Assembly (NCBI GenBank): GCA_030704765.1 | Contig: JAUYDD010000079.1 | Coordinates: forward strand, 1 to 5,352 | DNA: 5,352 nt | Direction: 5' to 3' | DNA from: Nanobdellota archaeon | GTDB taxonomy: Archaea > Nanobdellota > Nanobdellia > Pacearchaeales > GW2011-AR1 | Part shown: positions 5,009-5,352 of the stretch, one piece after another | Layout: every line of letters starts with the position of its first letter | Position numbering within the stretch: position 1 is the stretch's first letter | Notes under the pieces: generated by a model | Told to the model about the DNA's origin: nothing | The model's input: the letters and a program-made list of their open reading frames with translations, nothing else | Databases searched by the model: none | Program-made: the position numbers and the translations under genes

Positions 5009-5230
5009 TTAAGATAAGAAATAATTTATATCTTTTTTTAATATTTTTGCCAACTCTTTTAATTCGGCGGCGTCAACCCTTCTTTCGCCTCTTTCTATTT
5101 TTGAAATATAAGATTGAGGCTTTTTTAGTTTTGAAGCCACATCTTCTTGTTTTAACCCAGCATTAAGTCGGGCTGTTTTAAGCCTTTCAATGATATTTTT
5201 GTATTCTTTTGAATAAATTGACTTTGACAT
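5009..5230 (-). CDS. XRE-family HTH regulator, C-protein-like
   Basis: The 73-residue protein is a single Cro/C1-type HTH domain covering about residues 12-68. LKTARLNAGLKQEDVASKL holds helices 1 and 2, QSYISKIERGER is the recognition helix and the turn after it, and AAELKELAKIL is the helix that usually forms the dimer core. Its size and single-domain form match the controller proteins of restriction-modification systems, which bind operators upstream of their own gene to set the timing of restriction. The placement also fits: it is promoter-proximal, and the next gene follows after 1 bp and converges on a methyltransferase. Its predicted promoter would place the transcript start only a few bases before the ATG, as reported for several C genes. 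A simple antitoxin or phage-type repressor with the same fold is the alternative. Confidence 0.85.
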   Translation of the reverse strand: MSKSIYSKEYKNIIERLKTARLNAGLKQEDVASKLKKPQSYISKIERGERRVDAAELKELAKILKKDINYFLS

Positions 5231-5279
5231 ACCTATTTATATTGTATATCCTATTGTGGTATAACCCAAAATAGGTTAT
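5231..5279 (-). promoter_or_regulatory. XRE-gene promoter with overlapping inverted repeats
   Basis: On the minus strand TTGGGT (5269-5264) and TACAAT (5246-5241) are 17 bp apart, placing the start near 5235-5234, four or five bases before the ATG at 5230. Three copies of one hexamer surround it: CCTATT at 5232-5237 and at 5250-5255 on the plus strand, and the inverted copy AATAGG at 5270-5275. The outer pair extends to ACCTATTT/AAATAGGT. ATAACC (5261-5266) and GGTTAT (5274-5279) form another inverted repeat over the -35 box. This arrangement suits cooperative binding by a dimeric XRE regulator. Box positions are seen directly; binding is inferred. Confidence 0.55.
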
Positions 5280-5352
5280 GATAATTAAGGGAGTAAATCT
5301 GTTGCCCGCGTACGGGAGGGCTGGGGCAAGGGCAACATCTTCTTTGGCGGCG
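5280..5352. other. GC-rich right end, possible start of a gene leaving the window
   Basis: Composition changes abruptly from AT-rich to GC-rich near 5300. Several frames are open to the edge. One on the plus strand from 5289 reads SKSVARVREGWGKGNIFFGG with GC-rich third positions but has no ATG. Another could start at TTG 5302 after AAGGGAG (5287-5293). Neither can be confirmed. GTTGCCC (5301-5307) and GGGCAAC (5330-5336) are inverted copies, and CCCG/CGGG lies between them (5305-5308, 5313-5316), so a hairpin is also possible. Confidence 0.25.

Noticed and set aside
681..5230. Alternative genetic code (TGA read as Gly or Trp)
   Set aside because: No gene has an in-frame TGA, glycine uses GGN codons, and the gamma methyltransferase ends sensibly at TGA 4380-4382.
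1..5352. tRNA, CRISPR array, insertion sequence, integrase or attachment site
   Set aside because: I saw no T-arm consensus, no regularly spaced repeats, no transposase or recombinase gene, and no matching direct repeats at the two composition borders.

Overview
The window is bacterial DNA: an AT-rich block of seven genes, roughly positions 681 to 5230, set between GC-rich ends. The block reads as a compact anti-phage or restriction-modification island, probably acquired horizontally. The standard genetic code fits all genes. The host cannot be named from this sequence. A small-genome uncultured lineage such as Patescibacteria is possible, because the island genes almost lack Shine-Dalgarno (SD) sequences and are packed with 1-bp gaps or short overlaps, but this is a weak inference.

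Left end (1-680). This part is GC-rich and holds no convincing long gene. Read leftwards (minus strand) it looks like the promoter and leader of a gene that starts at 47 and runs off the window with a signal-peptide-like N-terminus. A sigma70-like promoter (584-589 / 560-565) is followed by three very short ORFs starting at 491, 311 and 188. Each has a good SD, and several strong hairpins lie between them.

Leftward island operon (2364 down to 681). A 411-residue protein carries the C-terminal Shedu (SduA, DUF4263) PD-(D/E)XK nuclease domain. It is followed after 1 bp by a 148-residue second PD-(D/E)XK-like nuclease.

Rightward island operon (2431 to 4382). It encodes a 63-residue excisionase/MerR-like HTH protein, a 212-residue beta-type DNA methyltransferase (DPPY first, FxGxG last) and a 376-residue gamma-type adenine methyltransferase (FGTGNF first, NPPF second). 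The 66-bp divergent gap to the Shedu gene contains a promoter candidate and two TGATAC repeats spaced one helical turn apart.

Second leftward operon (5230 down to 4375). An XRE-type regulator of controller-protein (C protein) size is followed after 1 bp by an unrecognised 210-residue protein, which overlaps the tail of the gamma methyltransferase convergently. A C-like gene co-transcribed with a downstream gene and facing a methyltransferase is a known layout of C-regulated type II restriction-modification systems (Esp1396I is one example). The 210-residue protein is therefore a candidate restriction enzyme by position, although no nuclease motif is visible. The XRE promoter would give a nearly leaderless transcript and is surrounded by AATAGG/CCTATT inverted repeats.

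Working model (inference). The two methyltransferases protect host DNA, and the unknown protein or the Shedu/nuclease pair acts on unmodified or invading DNA. The two small HTH proteins time expression from the two regulatory gaps. GC-rich sequence resumes at about 5300.
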